From: Streptomyces roseicoloratus | GTDB taxonomy: Bacteria; Actinomycetota; Actinomycetes; Streptomycetales; Streptomycetaceae | Length of the DNA: 64,000 nt | Assembly: GCF_004117935.1 (NCBI RefSeq) | Contig: NZ_SDOY01000116.1 | Location: 1 to 64,000, forward strand | Reading direction: 5' to 3' | Part shown: positions 50,093 through 59,875 of the stretch, in pieces | Numbering within the stretch: the first letter of the stretch is position 1 | Layout of the letters: each line of letters opens with the position of its first letter | The notes under the pieces: model-generated | The model's input: the letters and a program-made list of their open reading frames with translations, nothing else | The model's database searches: none | Told to the model about the DNA's origin: nothing | Position numbers and translations under genes: made by a program

Positions 50093-50905
50093 GTGACCAA
50101 CAACGATCCGATCAGCGATTTCACCCGCCGCAGCATGGCCGTCGACGGGGTCGAGAAGACGGTGTACGTGGCCGGGGACGGGCCCGCGGTGGTCGTGCTG
50201 CCCGAGATGCCCGGCATCAGCCCCGACGTCCTGCGGCTCGCGCGCTGGGTGCGGGACGCGGGCTTCACCGTCCACGTGCCCTCCCTGTTCGGGACGGACG
50301 GGGCCTTCCCCACCGTCGAGGGCGGCAGCGAGGTCGTCCGCCGTGCCTGCGTGAGCGCGGAGTTCCGGGCCTTCGCCGGGGGCGGCACCAGTCCCGTCAC
50401 GGCGTGGCTGCGCGGCCTGGCCCGCCAGGCCCACGCCGCGTGCGGAGGGCCCGGTGTCGGCGCGATCGGCCTGTGCTTCACCGGCAACTTCGCCCTGACC
50501 ATGGCCCTGGAGCCGGCGGTGATCGCCCCCGTGGTCAACCACCCGTCGCTGCCGCTCGACGACCCGGGCGGCCTCGAACTCGACGCCGCGGACGCGCGTG
50601 CGGTGCGCGACCGGCTCGCCCGTGACGGACTCACCGTCCTCGCCTACCGCTTCGAGGGCGACCGCTGGTGCACGGGTCGGCGCTTCGCCGCCTACCGGGC
50701 GCTGCTCGGCGACTCCTTCGACGGCCGCGTCCTCCCGGACACCGCCGCCAACCCGGCCCCGCCGCCCTTCTTCGCCGAACTCGTCGGCACCCCGCACGGC
50801 GTCGTCACCGCCCATCTCGTCGACGAGACGGGCCATCCCACGGTCCGGGCCCGCGACGAGATCCTCGCCTTCCTCGCCGAACGCCTGCGCCCGGAGACCG
50901 CCTGA
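50093..50905 (+). CDS. Dienelactone hydrolase-family protein
   Basis: This 270-residue alpha/beta hydrolase has a cysteine nucleophile: Cys128 in GAIGLCFTGNFAL, the family pattern. The catalytic His lies in VDETGHPTVRARDE, and an acidic residue would complete the triad. Dienelactone hydrolases open lactone rings in aromatic degradation, but relatives accept other esters. The N-terminal Val/Ala strand (KTVYVAGDGPAVVVLPEMPG) is normal. It is divergent from the GlxA-type regulator and probably regulated by it. GTG is the start. Confidence 0.88.
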   Translation: MTNNDPISDFTRRSMAVDGVEKTVYVAGDGPAVVVLPEMPGISPDVLRLARWVRDAGFTVHVPSLFGTDGAFPTVEGGSEVVRRACVSAEFRAFAGGGTSPVTAWLRGLARQAHAACGGPGVGAIGLCFTGNFALTMALEPAVIAPVVNHPSLPLDDPGGLELDAADARAVRDRLARDGLTVLAYRFEGDRWCTGRRFAAYRALLGDSFDGRVLPDTAANPAPPPFFAELVGTPHGVVTAHLVDETGHPTVRARDEILAFLAERLRPETA

Positions 50906-50912
50906 CGCCCGA

Positions 50913-51566
50913 TCAGGAGCCTGCGGCAGGGGCCTCAGGGGCCTCAGAAGCCTCAGGGGTCGCAGAAGCCTCAGGGGCCGCCGGAGTCGCCAGTGCCGCC
51001 AGATAGTCGTCGACCAGCTCGCGCTGGCGCTCCGGCGGGAAGTCCGCCGGGCCGAGCAGGGCCTGGACCACCAGACCGAGAGCGAAGGACTGCGCGCCGG
51101 CCGCCAGGCGGCCGGGATCGCCCGCAGGGAGTTCGCCCCGTTCCTGCGCCGTCGCGATCAGCGCGGCCAGCCGCGCCCGGCCGCGGGCGTACCGGGCGGC
51201 GTGGTCCTCGCTCAGGCCGGGGTCCGCGAGCGCGGTGTCCCAGGAGGAGACCCAGATCCGGTTGCTCGCCGTGGCCTCGGGCGTCAGCGGCAGGATGTCC
51301 AGGAGCGCGGCCCGTACGGCGGCGAGACCCGGTCCGCCGGCCCGGCGGGGGCGCGACGTGGTGCGCGCGTCGAGCAGGTCGAGGGCGTGCCGGACCAGGT
51401 CGCGTTTGGCCGGAAAGTAGTGGGTCAGCAGGCCGGTGGTGGCGCCCAGCTCGGTGGCGACGGCGCGCAGCGTGAGTCCGCCGAAGCCCTGGGCGGCGAG
51501 GACCCGCCAGACCGCCTCGGAGACCTCGCGCCGCCGGGCCTCGTGGTCGCCCTTGGTTCGTGCCAT
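50913..51566 (-). CDS. TetR-family transcriptional regulator
   Basis: This 217-residue protein has an N-terminal TetR helix-turn-helix (about residues 10-55; LRAVATELGATTGLLTHYFP) and an alpha-helical ligand-binding domain. The C-terminus is a repetitive Ala/Pro/Glu/Ser tail (EASATPEASEAPEAP) encoded by short DNA repeats. It is divergent from a GNAT gene, with a probable 16-bp operator between them. Target range beyond that gene is unknown. Confidence 0.9.
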   Translation of the reverse strand: MARTKGDHEARRREVSEAVWRVLAAQGFGGLTLRAVATELGATTGLLTHYFPAKRDLVRHALDLLDARTTSRPRRAGGPGLAAVRAALLDILPLTPEATASNRIWVSSWDTALADPGLSEDHAARYARGRARLAALIATAQERGELPAGDPGRLAAGAQSFALGLVVQALLGPADFPPERQRELVDDYLAALATPAAPEASATPEASEAPEAPAAGS

Positions 51567-51583
51567 GCTGCTACGGTAATAGT

Positions 51584-51599
51584 CATAACGCTTGTTGTG
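51584..51599. promoter_or_regulatory. Candidate TetR operator
   Basis: CATAAC (51584-51589), spacer GCTT, and GTTGTG (51594-51599) form a near-perfect palindrome between the divergent TetR and GNAT start codons. Confidence 0.5.
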
Positions 51600-51613
51600 T
51601 GAATGGGGTCCTC

Positions 51614-52165
51614 ATGTTCGCCCTCCCGCTGCGGGACAACGCCGAGCTCCGTCCGCTGGAGGCCTGGCACGCCGAGGAGTTCGCCGCCCACCTGGACCGG
51701 GCGCGCGAGCACATCCGGCCGTGGGTCGGCCGGGCCTTCGTCACCGACGACGTCGAAGGAGCCCGGGCCACGCTGGTCCGCTACGGCGAGCGGCAGGCGG
51801 CCGACGGCGGCCGTCTCCACGGCATCTGGCTCGACGGCATCCTGGTCGGCGGCGTCATGTTCACCGCCTTCGACGCGGCCGGCGGCAACTGTGAGCTGGG
51901 CTGCTGGCTCGAACCCGCGGGGGAGGGCCACGGTCTGGTCACCGAGGCCTGCGCCGCCCTGCTGGACTGGGCGCTCGTCGAGCGCGGTCTGCACCGCGCC
52001 GAGTGGCACTGCCGCGCCGACAACGCCCGCAGCTCCGCCGTGGCCGAACGCCTCGGCATGACCCTGGAGGGCACCCGGCGCGAGGCCTGGCCCTACGGCG
52101 GCGCCCGCCACGACAAGCAGCTGTGGGCCGTCCTCGCCCGCGAGTGGAAGGCCCGCCGGAACTGA
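51614..52165 (+). CDS. GNAT-family acetyltransferase (RimJ/RimL-like)
   Basis: This 183-residue protein has the RimJ/RimL-like pattern: ELRPLEAWHAEEFAAHLDRA at the start, ELGCWLEPAGEGHGLVTEAC in the acetyl-CoA-binding region and HCRADNARSSAVAERLGMTL near the C-terminus. It would acetylate an alpha-amino group of a protein or a small molecule, but the acceptor is not known. ATG 51614 fits the family start; the weak upstream frame is rejected. It is likely controlled by the divergent TetR regulator. Confidence 0.88.
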   Translation: MFALPLRDNAELRPLEAWHAEEFAAHLDRAREHIRPWVGRAFVTDDVEGARATLVRYGERQAADGGRLHGIWLDGILVGGVMFTAFDAAGGNCELGCWLEPAGEGHGLVTEACAALLDWALVERGLHRAEWHCRADNARSSAVAERLGMTLEGTRREAWPYGGARHDKQLWAVLAREWKARRN

Positions 52166-52440
52166 GGGACGGCGGCGCCTCTTCAGGTGTCGTGCCCGAG
52201 GGAGAAGGCCCGCCGGAGCTGACCGACGACGACGCCTCTCCCGGCGCCGTGCCCGAGGGAGCGGCGACGACGAAAGGCGCCTCCGTCCCGCCCGACCGCG
52301 GGACGAAGGCGCCGGTCCGTGCGCGCGACGCACGCCGGGGTGCGGCCGGCCGCACGCGCGCAGCACGCACGGCCGCACGCACGCAGCGCACACGCCGCAC
52401 GCCGCACGCATGCGCGCCGCGTGCCCGGCGTCAGCCCGTG
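52166..52440. repeat. Gap with GCACGC-type microrepeats
   Basis: Two GAGGGAGAAGGCCCGCCGGA-like segments near 52140-52215 and 52250 show partial duplication of the GNAT gene end. From 52340 to 52420 many GCACGC/CGCACG repeats occur. No gene is supported. Confidence 0.6.
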
Positions 52441-54009
52441 TCAGTGCGCGTCGTGCTCATGGATCGTGTTCGTCGCCGCGATCTTCTTCCACGACTTCGG
52501 CTGCACCGGCTTCGCCGGCGTCGCGCCGGGCGCCGTACGGGCCGAGGCCGTCTTCCCCGGAGCCGCGCCCCGAGCCGCCGCCGACGGCGCCGCCGCGAGG
52601 CCGGCCTCGGCCGCCGCCGGAGCCGAGGGCTTCACCGGCTGGTAGAGCCAGGTGTCGAAGAGCTCGGCGAGCGGCTTGCCCGAGACCCGCTCCGCGTACT
52701 TCACGAAGTCGGACACGCGCGCGTTGCCGTACGCGAACTTCTGCGGCCAGCCCTTCAGAACGGCGAAGAAGTCCTCGTCGCCGATCTCGTTGCGCAGTGC
52801 CTGGAGCGCCAGCGCGCCCCGGTCGTACACGGCGATGTGGAACTGGTCGTCCGGGCCCGGGTCGCCCGGCTTCACCGTCCAGAACGGGTCGTCCGCCGCC
52901 CGCGTCTGATAGACGTAGTCGGCGAGCTCCTGGGCCGTGCCCTCGCCCTCCTTCTCCGACCACAGCCACTGGCTGTAGCGGGCGAAGCCCTCGTTGACCC
53001 AGATGTCCTTCCAGTCGGCGACCGACACGCTGTCGCCGTACCACTGGTGGGCCAGCTCGTGCACGACGACGGAGACGTTCGCGCCGTTGGCGAACTGGCG
53101 CGGGCTGTAGAACGGCCGGGTCTGCGTCTCCAGGGCGTAACCGCTGGTCACGTTCGGGACGTAGCCGCCGAGGGAGTTGAAGGGGTACGGGCCGTAGACC
53201 GACTCCAGCCACTCCGCGACCTCGGTGGTGCGCTCGATCGAGGCGCGCGCGGCGCCGTCGTTGTCGCCGAGGTCCTTGCTGTAGGCGTTGAGGACCGGCA
53301 GGCCGTTCGCCGTCCGGTCGGTGGTGATGTCGAACCTGCCCACCGCGAGCGTGGCGAGGTACGTCGCCTGCGGCTTGTTGGAGCGCCAGTTGTAGCGGGT
53401 CCAGCCCAGCCGGGAGGACTGCGACTGCAGGACGCCGTTGCTGATCGCCTGCGTTCCGTCCGGCACCGCGATCGAGACGTCGAAGGTGGCCTTGTCCAGC
53501 GGGTGGTCGTTGGACGGGAACCACCAGACCGCCGAATCCGGCTCCTGCGCCGCAACGCCGCCGTCCGGGGTGCGGTGCCAGGCGCTCCAGCCGCCGATCT
53601 TCAGCTCCGAGGGCTTGCCCGCGTAACGCACCACGACCGAGACCGACTTGTTCTTCTCGAGCGGGACGGCCGGGGTCACTTCCAGCTCGTGGTCGCCCGA
53701 GGCGGCGAACTTCGCGACGCGGCCGTTCACCCGCACCTCGCTCACCTTGAGCCCCAGGTCGAGGTTGAAGCGGGAGAGGTTCTGCCTGGTGGTGGCGAGG
53801 ATCGTCGCCGTGCCCTCCAGCAGGTCCGTCGCGGGCTGGTAGGTCAGCCGCAGGTCGTAGTGGGAGACGTCGTAGCCGCCGTTCCCGCTGGCGGGGTAGT
53901 AGGAGTCGCCGATGCCCGGCGCGCCTGCGGTGAAGTCGGCCGCCGATGCCGGGATCGCCAGCAGCAGGGAGGCCGCGAGGGCGCTCGGGACGATGATTCT
54001 GCGGTGCAC
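52441..54009 (-). CDS. Secreted M1-family zinc aminopeptidase
   Basis: This 522-residue exported metallopeptidase starts with a signal peptide (about residues 1-24; SALAASLLLAIPASA). The M1 zinc site is HELAHQWYGD (from His317) with NEGFARYSQWLW 18 residues later, providing the third ligand. The exopeptidase GAMEN position reads GYALETQTR, as in other secreted Streptomyces M1 enzymes. The last 60 residues are Ala/Pro/Lys-rich and may anchor or be cleaved. It removes N-terminal residues from peptides outside the cell. The GTG at 54009 is the preferred start. Confidence 0.92.
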   Translation of the reverse strand: MHRRIIVPSALAASLLLAIPASAADFTAGAPGIGDSYYPASGNGGYDVSHYDLRLTYQPATDLLEGTATILATTRQNLSRFNLDLGLKVSEVRVNGRVAKFAASGDHELEVTPAVPLEKNKSVSVVVRYAGKPSELKIGGWSAWHRTPDGGVAAQEPDSAVWWFPSNDHPLDKATFDVSIAVPDGTQAISNGVLQSQSSRLGWTRYNWRSNKPQATYLATLAVGRFDITTDRTANGLPVLNAYSKDLGDNDGAARASIERTTEVAEWLESVYGPYPFNSLGGYVPNVTSGYALETQTRPFYSPRQFANGANVSVVVHELAHQWYGDSVSVADWKDIWVNEGFARYSQWLWSEKEGEGTAQELADYVYQTRAADDPFWTVKPGDPGPDDQFHIAVYDRGALALQALRNEIGDEDFFAVLKGWPQKFAYGNARVSDFVKYAERVSGKPLAELFDTWLYQPVKPSAPAAAEAGLAAAPSAAARGAAPGKTASARTAPGATPAKPVQPKSWKKIAATNTIHEHDAH

Positions 54010-54212
54010 AGGTGCTCCCCAAGTCATAAGAAACGTAAGACGCACGGGTGGTCGTCGGTCCTTAGTGCGACACTATTCAGGCCTGCGACGGGCCGTCACG
54101 TCCAGAGCACCCCCCGTCACATGATCGCCATTCGGCCGACATGAACCGCCCGCACCGCTTGTCCGTGACGGCACTCTTTTGCACCGGAGTCGACCGGGGT
54201 ACGTTCCGCCCC

Positions 54213-55547
54213 ATGCCGACGACGTCCCGCACGCTCCGCACCTTCCGGCGCGGCCTCCGCACCCCGCGGCGGGTGCTCCTGGTCACGGCGGGCGCCGCCG
54301 CCCTCGGCCTGCCGCTCCTCACCGCCCCCACCGAGGCGGCCGACCGGGCGCTCCCGCCCCCTCCGCCGCGCACCGGCTTCGAGGAGAGCGGCGGCGCCCG
54401 CTGGACCGGCGAGGACGAGGAGACGGCCTTCCTCGCCGCCGTCGACCGGTCGAGCCCCCGCCTCTCCGTCCGCACGATCGGCCACACCGCGCAGGGCCGG
54501 CCGCTGCGCCTCGCCACCCTCGGCACCGGCCCGACCACCGTGCTCCTCGTCTGCAGCCAGCACGGTGACGAACCCGCGGGCCGTGAGGCCTGTCTGAGCA
54601 CCCTGCGCGACCTCGCGTACGACCGCGGCCAGGGGACCCGGCAGTTCCTGGCCCGCACCACCCTCCTGGTCGTGCCCACGGCGAACCCCGACGGCCGTGA
54701 GGCGAACACCCGCGGCAACGGCGACGGCGTCGACATCAACCGCGACCACCTCGCCCTGCGCACCGCCGAGGCGAGGGCCCTCGCCGCCGTGATCCGCGAC
54801 CGGCGGCCCGAACTCGTCCACGACCTCCACGAGTACGGCGCCACACCGCCCTCCTACGACAAGGACCTGCTCGTCCTCTGGCCGCGCAACCTCAACACCC
54901 ACGCGTCCGTCCACGACGAGTCCCGCACCCTCTCCGAGTCGTACGTGCGCCCCGCCGCCGGGCTCGCGGGCTTCAGCAGCGGCATCTACGGCATCTGGAC
55001 GGACCCCTTCACCGGAAAGCCGGTCAGACAGGTCGCCGGGGACGGCCAGGAGCGCATCCTGCGCAACACGGCGGGCGTCAAGCACGCTGTCGGACTGCTC
55101 GCCGAGGCCCGCGAGGACGCCCGCGAACCGGCCGAGAAGGACGACCCCGCCCTCAACCACCGCCGCCGGGTCGCCACCCAACGGGCCGCGCTCGACGGGA
55201 CGTTCGCCTACCTCGACGCGCGGAGGGGGCGGCTGACCGCGGCCACCGCACGGGCCCGCGCGGCCGGCCTCGCCGGCCGCGGACCGATCCTCCTGGGCGG
55301 CGCCGACAACGACCCGGCCGAACCCGCCGAGATCCTCCGGGACCCGCCCTGCGCCTATCGCCTGACGGACGCTCAGTATGCCCCAGTGGCAGACGAGTTG
55401 ACGCTGCACGGGATCGTCGTACGTAGCGCGGAGGGTGGCGGGGTGCTCGTCCCGCTGCGGCAGTCGCAGCGAGCCCTCGTCCCTCTGCTGCTCGACCCGC
55501 GCGCCGCGTACGGGCTGACTCGCGGAGAGCCTGTGGAGAGCTGTTGA
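54213..55547 (+). CDS. Secreted M14-family zinc carboxypeptidase
   Basis: This 444-residue protein has an Arg-rich N-terminus and signal peptide (about residues 1-42; [19 protein letters not shown]). The M14 zinc site appears as the HxxE in [14 protein letters not shown] and the distant His in [10 protein letters not shown]. The motif [20 protein letters not shown] carries the substrate-binding Arg. The C-terminal 120 residues are an extra domain. It likely removes C-terminal residues from peptides outside the cell and complements the neighbouring M1 aminopeptidase. The ATG at 54213 gives the proper signal peptide. Confidence 0.88.
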   Translation: MPTTSRTLRTFRRGLRTPRRVLLVTAGAAALGLPLLTAPTEAADRALPPPPPRTGFEESGGARWTGEDEETAFLAAVDRSSPRLSVRTIGHTAQGRPLRLATLGTGPTTVLLVCSQHGDEPAGREACLSTLRDLAYDRGQGTRQFLARTTLLVVPTANPDGREANTRGNGDGVDINRDHLALRTAEARALAAVIRDRRPELVHDLHEYGATPPSYDKDLLVLWPRNLNTHASVHDESRTLSESYVRPAAGLAGFSSGIYGIWTDPFTGKPVRQVAGDGQERILRNTAGVKHAVGLLAEAREDAREPAEKDDPALNHRRRVATQRAALDGTFAYLDARRGRLTAATARARAAGLAGRGPILLGGADNDPAEPAEILRDPPCAYRLTDAQYAPVADELTLHGIVVRSAEGGGVLVPLRQSQRALVPLLLDPRAAYGLTRGEPVESC

Positions 55548-55663
55548 GGAGCCGGTGAGCACGGCGGGTGACGGTCTTCGAGGTGATCATTTCGGGTTAT
55601 GGTTACTCACCGGTATTGACCATACCTGAACGGGCCCGATCGGTCCGGAAGTTGGAGAGAACC

Positions 55664-55969
55664 ATGACGAACGCGACGCCGCTGCGCCGCACCCTGTCGG
55701 CCCTGGCCGCCACGACGCTGCTGGCCGGGGGCCTGCTGCTCGGCCAGGCCGTGACCGCACCGCCCGCCCAGGCGGCCGGTCACGTCATCTGCAAGCCCAC
55801 CGAGCTGCGGACCCAGGCCCACGAGCTGCGCGCCAAGGCCGCGAAGCTCGACCGCCTGGGCGAGCGGCAGGCCGCTCGCAAGGCCCGCGCCCAGGCCACC
55901 GCCCTGGAGAAGAAGGCCAAGGCGTGCGAGGACTCGGACAACAGCGCGTCCAAGCCGTTCCCGCGCTGA
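55664..55969 (+). CDS. Small secreted coiled-coil protein
   Basis: This 101-residue protein has a signal peptide (about residues 1-37; LSALAATTLLAGGLLLGQAV) and a mature part that is almost all helix, with Ala/Arg/Lys/Glu repeats (HELRAKAAKLDRLGERQAAR) between two cysteines, CKPTE and KACED, likely a disulfide. GGAGAGA precedes the ATG. I do not recognise a family. The two-cysteine helical hairpin would be a small exported protein of unknown role. Confidence 0.75.
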   Translation: MTNATPLRRTLSALAATTLLAGGLLLGQAVTAPPAQAAGHVICKPTELRTQAHELRAKAAKLDRLGERQAARKARAQATALEKKAKACEDSDNSASKPFPR

Positions 55970-56026
55970 GCGAGCCCGGGCCGCGCCGCCCCTGAGCCGG
56001 CGCGACCACACCTCGCGTGATCGCAG

Positions 56027-56064
56027 ACGCCCGCCCCGGAGCCGTACGGCCCCGGGGCGGGCGT
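56027..56064. terminator. Strong intrinsic terminator
   Basis: ACGCCCGCCCCGG (56027-56039) and CCGGGGCGGGCGT (56052-56064) form a perfect 13-bp stem after the small secreted-protein gene. Confidence 0.8.
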
Positions 56065-56099
56065 CCGTCGTGGGGCTGTGAGGCCCGGCCGGGGCGGGG

Positions 56100-56200
56100 A
56101 CCCTCGGCTGAAAGAGCCGGCCGCGCCGATCGCGAAGACTCCCGCTCCGATGATCACCAGGTCGAACTCGTCGACGGCGTCTCGCACCTCCGCCGCCATG
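56100..56200 (-). pseudogene. Possible remnant of a nucleotide-binding protein
   Basis: The minus-strand frame gives AAEVRDAVDEFDLVIIGAGV then FAIGAAGSF, which looks like a Gly-rich dinucleotide-binding or similar loop. It has no continuing domain on either side. It may be a decayed fragment or chance; I cannot assign a parent family. Confidence 0.3.
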
Positions 56201-56381
56201 GACACGACGGGCCTGTGCACCGTGCACCGTCCGCAAGGAAAGCAGGTGCCCAGTGTCGTTCTCGCGGCGGCCGTGGCCGTCGACAGTGAGGTACGAGGCA
56301 GCCACCGCAGGCGAAGTCCATGCCGAGCATGCCTTGACGCGGAGCAGGAAGAAGGACAGGCCCCCCACCCAAAGGGACAGC

Positions 56382-57746
56382 ATGAGGACCGACGGCACGA
56401 AGTACAGCAACTTCACCGGCTGGATCGACCCGCCGGACGACGTGCGACCCGCGCTGGACGGCGACCTCACCTGTGACATCGCCGTCATCGGCGGCGGCAT
56501 GGGCGGCATGGCTGCGGCCCTGCGCCTCGCGGAGCGCGACCAGGACGTGGTCCTCCTGGAGGCCGAGTTCTGCGGCTACGGCTCGGCCTCGCGCAACGGC
56601 GGTCAGATCGCCGGGGCGCCCGGTGGCGACCTGCGGATGCTCAGCCTCCAGTCCCCGAGGAAAATGCCGATCATGACCAAACTGGCGGAGCACGCCGGCC
56701 GCTACGTGGAAAACCTCATGAAGACGCACGACATCGACTGCGACTACGTGGCGAACGGACTCGTCTGGGGTGCGGTCTCACCGCTCATGATGCTCAGGGT
56801 GCGCACTCAGGCGGCGATCCTGCGCGCCTTCGGCGGGCACGGGACCGTCGGCAGCAGAGAGGAACTCGGCCTCCCCGCCGGCTTCGTGGGCGGGATGCGA
56901 GAATCCATCGGCGGGATGCTGAACCCGGGCAAGCTCGCGCGTGGTGTGCGTCGCGCGCTGCTCGCCTCCTCGGCCACGGTCTTCGAGCGGACGCGGGTGA
57001 GCGATGTCCGGCGGACGGGCAGCACCGTCGAGATCACGACGCCGGACGGCACCGTGCGGGCCAACAAGGTGGTGCTCGCCACCAGCGTCTACGGCGGCGA
57101 GTGGGACATCACGCCCAAGAACCTCGCGACGCCGCTGTACGTCATCGAGATCGAGTCGGAACCCATCGCGCCGGAACGGCTCGCCGAGCTGGACTGGACC
57201 AGTCGGTCCGGCATCATCACCCAGCACCAGTTGATGACCCACTACCGGCTCACCGAGCGCAACACCATCGTCTGTGGGGTCCGCCGAGCACAGCGGGGCC
57301 GGACCTACCCGCTCCCGGACCGGGTCCCGGATCCCGGTGTGGTGCGGGACATGGGGAAGGACCTGGCCGACCGGTTCCCGTCGCTGTCCGACGTGGCCAT
57401 CGAGCGGGCCTGGGGCGGCTGGATCGGCATCAGCCCGGACTGGCTGGCGATCGCCGGGCAGGTCGGCGACAACGTCTTCTACTCGATGGCCTGCAACGGC
57501 CACGGCCTCTGTCAGGTGCCGTACGTGGCCCACCAGCTCGCCGACTACATCGTCGACGGTGAGATGTCGGAGGACCTCGCCGGCATCTGGTCGGACGCCT
57601 CGAAGTACCCGCCGTCGATGTCACTGCTGATGCAACCGTTCGTCCTCCGGGCCATCTGGGGGCTGGACCGGTTCAACGACTTCTTCAACGGCAGCAGGAC
57701 GCTGGCCCGGCGGGCACTCCGTCGGGGCCTGCGCGGGGACTCCTGA
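56382..57746 (+). CDS. FAD-dependent oxidoreductase (DAO superfamily)
   Basis: This 454-residue flavoprotein starts with a short segment and then the FAD-binding loop IAVIGGGMGGMAAALRLAER (near residue 31) and the acidic strand 2 end VVLLEAEFCGYGSASRNGGQ. The C-terminal ATG motif region is GWIGISPDWLAIAGQ, then GDNVFYSMACNGHGLC. The pattern resembles glycine/gamma-glutamylputrescine-type amine oxidases. AAAGGGA precedes the ATG. The substrate is unknown and no amine transporter is adjacent. Confidence 0.88.
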   Translation: MRTDGTKYSNFTGWIDPPDDVRPALDGDLTCDIAVIGGGMGGMAAALRLAERDQDVVLLEAEFCGYGSASRNGGQIAGAPGGDLRMLSLQSPRKMPIMTKLAEHAGRYVENLMKTHDIDCDYVANGLVWGAVSPLMMLRVRTQAAILRAFGGHGTVGSREELGLPAGFVGGMRESIGGMLNPGKLARGVRRALLASSATVFERTRVSDVRRTGSTVEITTPDGTVRANKVVLATSVYGGEWDITPKNLATPLYVIEIESEPIAPERLAELDWTSRSGIITQHQLMTHYRLTERNTIVCGVRRAQRGRTYPLPDRVPDPGVVRDMGKDLADRFPSLSDVAIERAWGGWIGISPDWLAIAGQVGDNVFYSMACNGHGLCQVPYVAHQLADYIVDGEMSEDLAGIWSDASKYPPSMSLLMQPFVLRAIWGLDRFNDFFNGSRTLARRALRRGLRGDS

Positions 57747-57971
57747 AGGTCGGCACGGCGCCTGATCCGGCATGGCGTGGAGTGATCTGAGCCAACCTCC
57801 ACGACATGACCGCCGAGTCCCCCGGCCGGCCTTCCAGGCGGCCCCCGGCCGGGCCTCGCAGGCGGCCCCGCCCCGGACCCGCCTCACCGGGGCCCCGGCC
57901 TGACCCGCAGCGGCGGGCACGCCGCCCATGGCCCCGCGCCCCGCCGCTCGCCACGTAGGATTCGTGGCCTG

Positions 57972-59609
57972 ATGACTGCCACTCTCGTCGCCAAGAACCT
58001 CGCCGCCGGCCACGGCGAGCGCTCCCTCTTCTCCGGGCTCGACCTCGTCGTCGCCCCCGGAGACGTGATCGGCCTCGTCGGCGTCAACGGCGCCGGCAAA
58101 TCCACGCTGCTCAGGCTGCTCGCCGGCCTCGACACTCCGGAGGAGGGCGAGCTGCGGCTGTCGCCGCCCACCGCCTCCGTCGGTCACCTCCCGCAGGAGC
58201 CGGAGCGGCGCGAGGGCGAGACCGTCCGGGAGTTCCTGGCCCGCCGTACCGGCGTCGCCGCCGCCCAGGCCGCGATGGACGAGGCCACCCAGGGCCTCGT
58301 CGACGGCGCGCCCGGCGCCGACGACGCGTACGCCGTCAGCCTGGAGCGCTGGCTCGACCTCGGCGGCGCCGACCTCGACGAGCGGGCCGAGGAGATCACC
58401 GACTCCCTCGGCCTCACCGTCGGTCTCGACCAGCCGATGACCGGTCTCTCCGGCGGCCAGGCCGCCCGCGCCGGACTCGCGTCCCTGCTCCTCTCCCGCT
58501 ACGACGTCTTTCTCCTCGACGAGCCCACCAACGACCTCGACCTCGACGGCCTGGAGCGCCTCGAGGCCTTCGTACAGGGTCTGCGCGCCGGCACCGTCGT
58601 CATCAGCCACGACCGCGAGTTCCTCACCCGTACCGTCACCAAGGTCCTGGAACTCGATCTCGCCCAGCAGCGGATCACGCTCTACGGCGGCGGCTACGAG
58701 GCGTACCTGGAGGAGCGGGCCACCGCCCGCCGCCACGCCCGCGAGGACTACGAGGAGTTCGCCGACAAGAAGGCCTCCCTCGAAGCACGCGCCCTCATGC
58801 AGCGCAACTGGATGGACAAGGGCGTCCGCAACGCCCGCCGCAAGGCCACCGACAACGACAAGATCGGGAAGAAGCTGCGCGGCGAGTCCAGCGAGAAGCA
58901 GGCGGCCAAGGCCCGCCAGACCCAGCGCATGATCGAGCGCCTGGACGTCGTCGAGGAGCCGCGCAAGGAGTGGGAGCTGCGCATGGAGATCGCCGCCGCG
59001 CCCCGCTCGGGCGCCGTCGTGGCGACCCTGCGCGACGCCGAGGTCCGTCGCGGCGACTTCGCCTTCGGGCCGGTCACCCTCCAGGTCGACTGGGCCGACC
59101 GGGTCGCCATCACCGGCGCCAACGGCGCGGGCAAGTCCACCCTGCTCGCCGCGCTGCTCGGCCGGCTGCCGCTGGACGCCGGTGACGCGGCCCTGGGCCC
59201 TGGCGTCGTCGTCGGAGAGGTCGACCAGGCCCGCAAGCTGTTCCACGGCACCGAGACCCTGCTCGACGCCTTCTGCGCCGCCGTGCCCGAGACCGAACCG
59301 GCGGACGTCCGCACCCTGCTCGCCAAGTTCGGCCTCAAGGCCGCTCACGTGCTGCGGCCGGCCACCACGCTCTCGCCCGGCGAGCGCACCCGGGCCGCGC
59401 TGGCCCTGCTCCAGGGCCGGGGAGTGAACCTGCTCGTCCTCGACGAGCCGACCAACCACCTCGACCTGCCGGCCATCGAACAGCTGGAGTCGGCCCTCGA
59501 GTCGTACGACGGCACGCTGCTGCTCGTCACGCACGACCGCCGCATGCTGGACGCGGTCCGCACGACGCGGCGCGTCGAGGTCGCGGCGGGAAAGGTCACC
59601 GAACTCTGA
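57972..59609 (+). CDS. ABC-F subfamily ATPase
   Basis: This 545-residue protein has two ABC domains. Domain 1: Walker A GVNGAGKST, signature LSGGQAA, Walker B FLLDEPTNDLD; domain 2: GANGAGKST, LSPGERT, LVLDEPTNHLD. The interdomain linker has many basic residues (about residues 255-325; KATDNDKIGKKLRGESSEKQ). The linker and composition look more like a translation-factor or EttA/Uup-type relative than a resistance factor, but this is not decisive. It leads a three-gene unit with TGATG and ATGA overlaps. Confidence 0.9.
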   Translation: MTATLVAKNLAAGHGERSLFSGLDLVVAPGDVIGLVGVNGAGKSTLLRLLAGLDTPEEGELRLSPPTASVGHLPQEPERREGETVREFLARRTGVAAAQAAMDEATQGLVDGAPGADDAYAVSLERWLDLGGADLDERAEEITDSLGLTVGLDQPMTGLSGGQAARAGLASLLLSRYDVFLLDEPTNDLDLDGLERLEAFVQGLRAGTVVISHDREFLTRTVTKVLELDLAQQRITLYGGGYEAYLEERATARRHAREDYEEFADKKASLEARALMQRNWMDKGVRNARRKATDNDKIGKKLRGESSEKQAAKARQTQRMIERLDVVEEPRKEWELRMEIAAAPRSGAVVATLRDAEVRRGDFAFGPVTLQVDWADRVAITGANGAGKSTLLAALLGRLPLDAGDAALGPGVVVGEVDQARKLFHGTETLLDAFCAAVPETEPADVRTLLAKFGLKAAHVLRPATTLSPGERTRAALALLQGRGVNLLVLDEPTNHLDLPAIEQLESALESYDGTLLLVTHDRRMLDAVRTTRRVEVAAGKVTEL

Positions 59610-59875
59610 TGCCTCCCGAGCCGAGCACGCCGGCCGGCGTGACCGGTGGGGTGGCGTCCGGCGCGTCCGCCCCGTGCGGGGCGGGAACCCGCACCCTCAG
59701 CTCCGGGCCGCCCGTGGCGGCCACGGAGGACCCGGTCGTCGCCCTGCGCGGCGGCGACCCGGGCCGTGAACCGTACGCGTACGGCTGTTCGCAGGACGTG
59801 GAGGTGGCCGCCGGGATCGACGCGTCCACCGTGGTACCCGTCCTGATGGACGGCGCATTCCAGGAGGCACCATGA
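59609..59875 (+). CDS. Small hypothetical protein coupled to ABC-F gene
   Basis: This 88-residue frame starts in a TGATG overlap with the ABC-F stop and ends in an ATGA overlap with the next gene. Third positions are G/C in nearly all codons, supporting real coding. It is Gly/Ala/Pro-rich with two cysteines (SAPCGAG and YGCSQDV) and a more ordered C-terminal part (DVEVAAGIDASTVVPVLMDG). I do not recognise a family. Confidence 0.5.
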   Translation: MPPEPSTPAGVTGGVASGASAPCGAGTRTLSSGPPVAATEDPVVALRGGDPGREPYAYGCSQDVEVAAGIDASTVVPVLMDGAFQEAP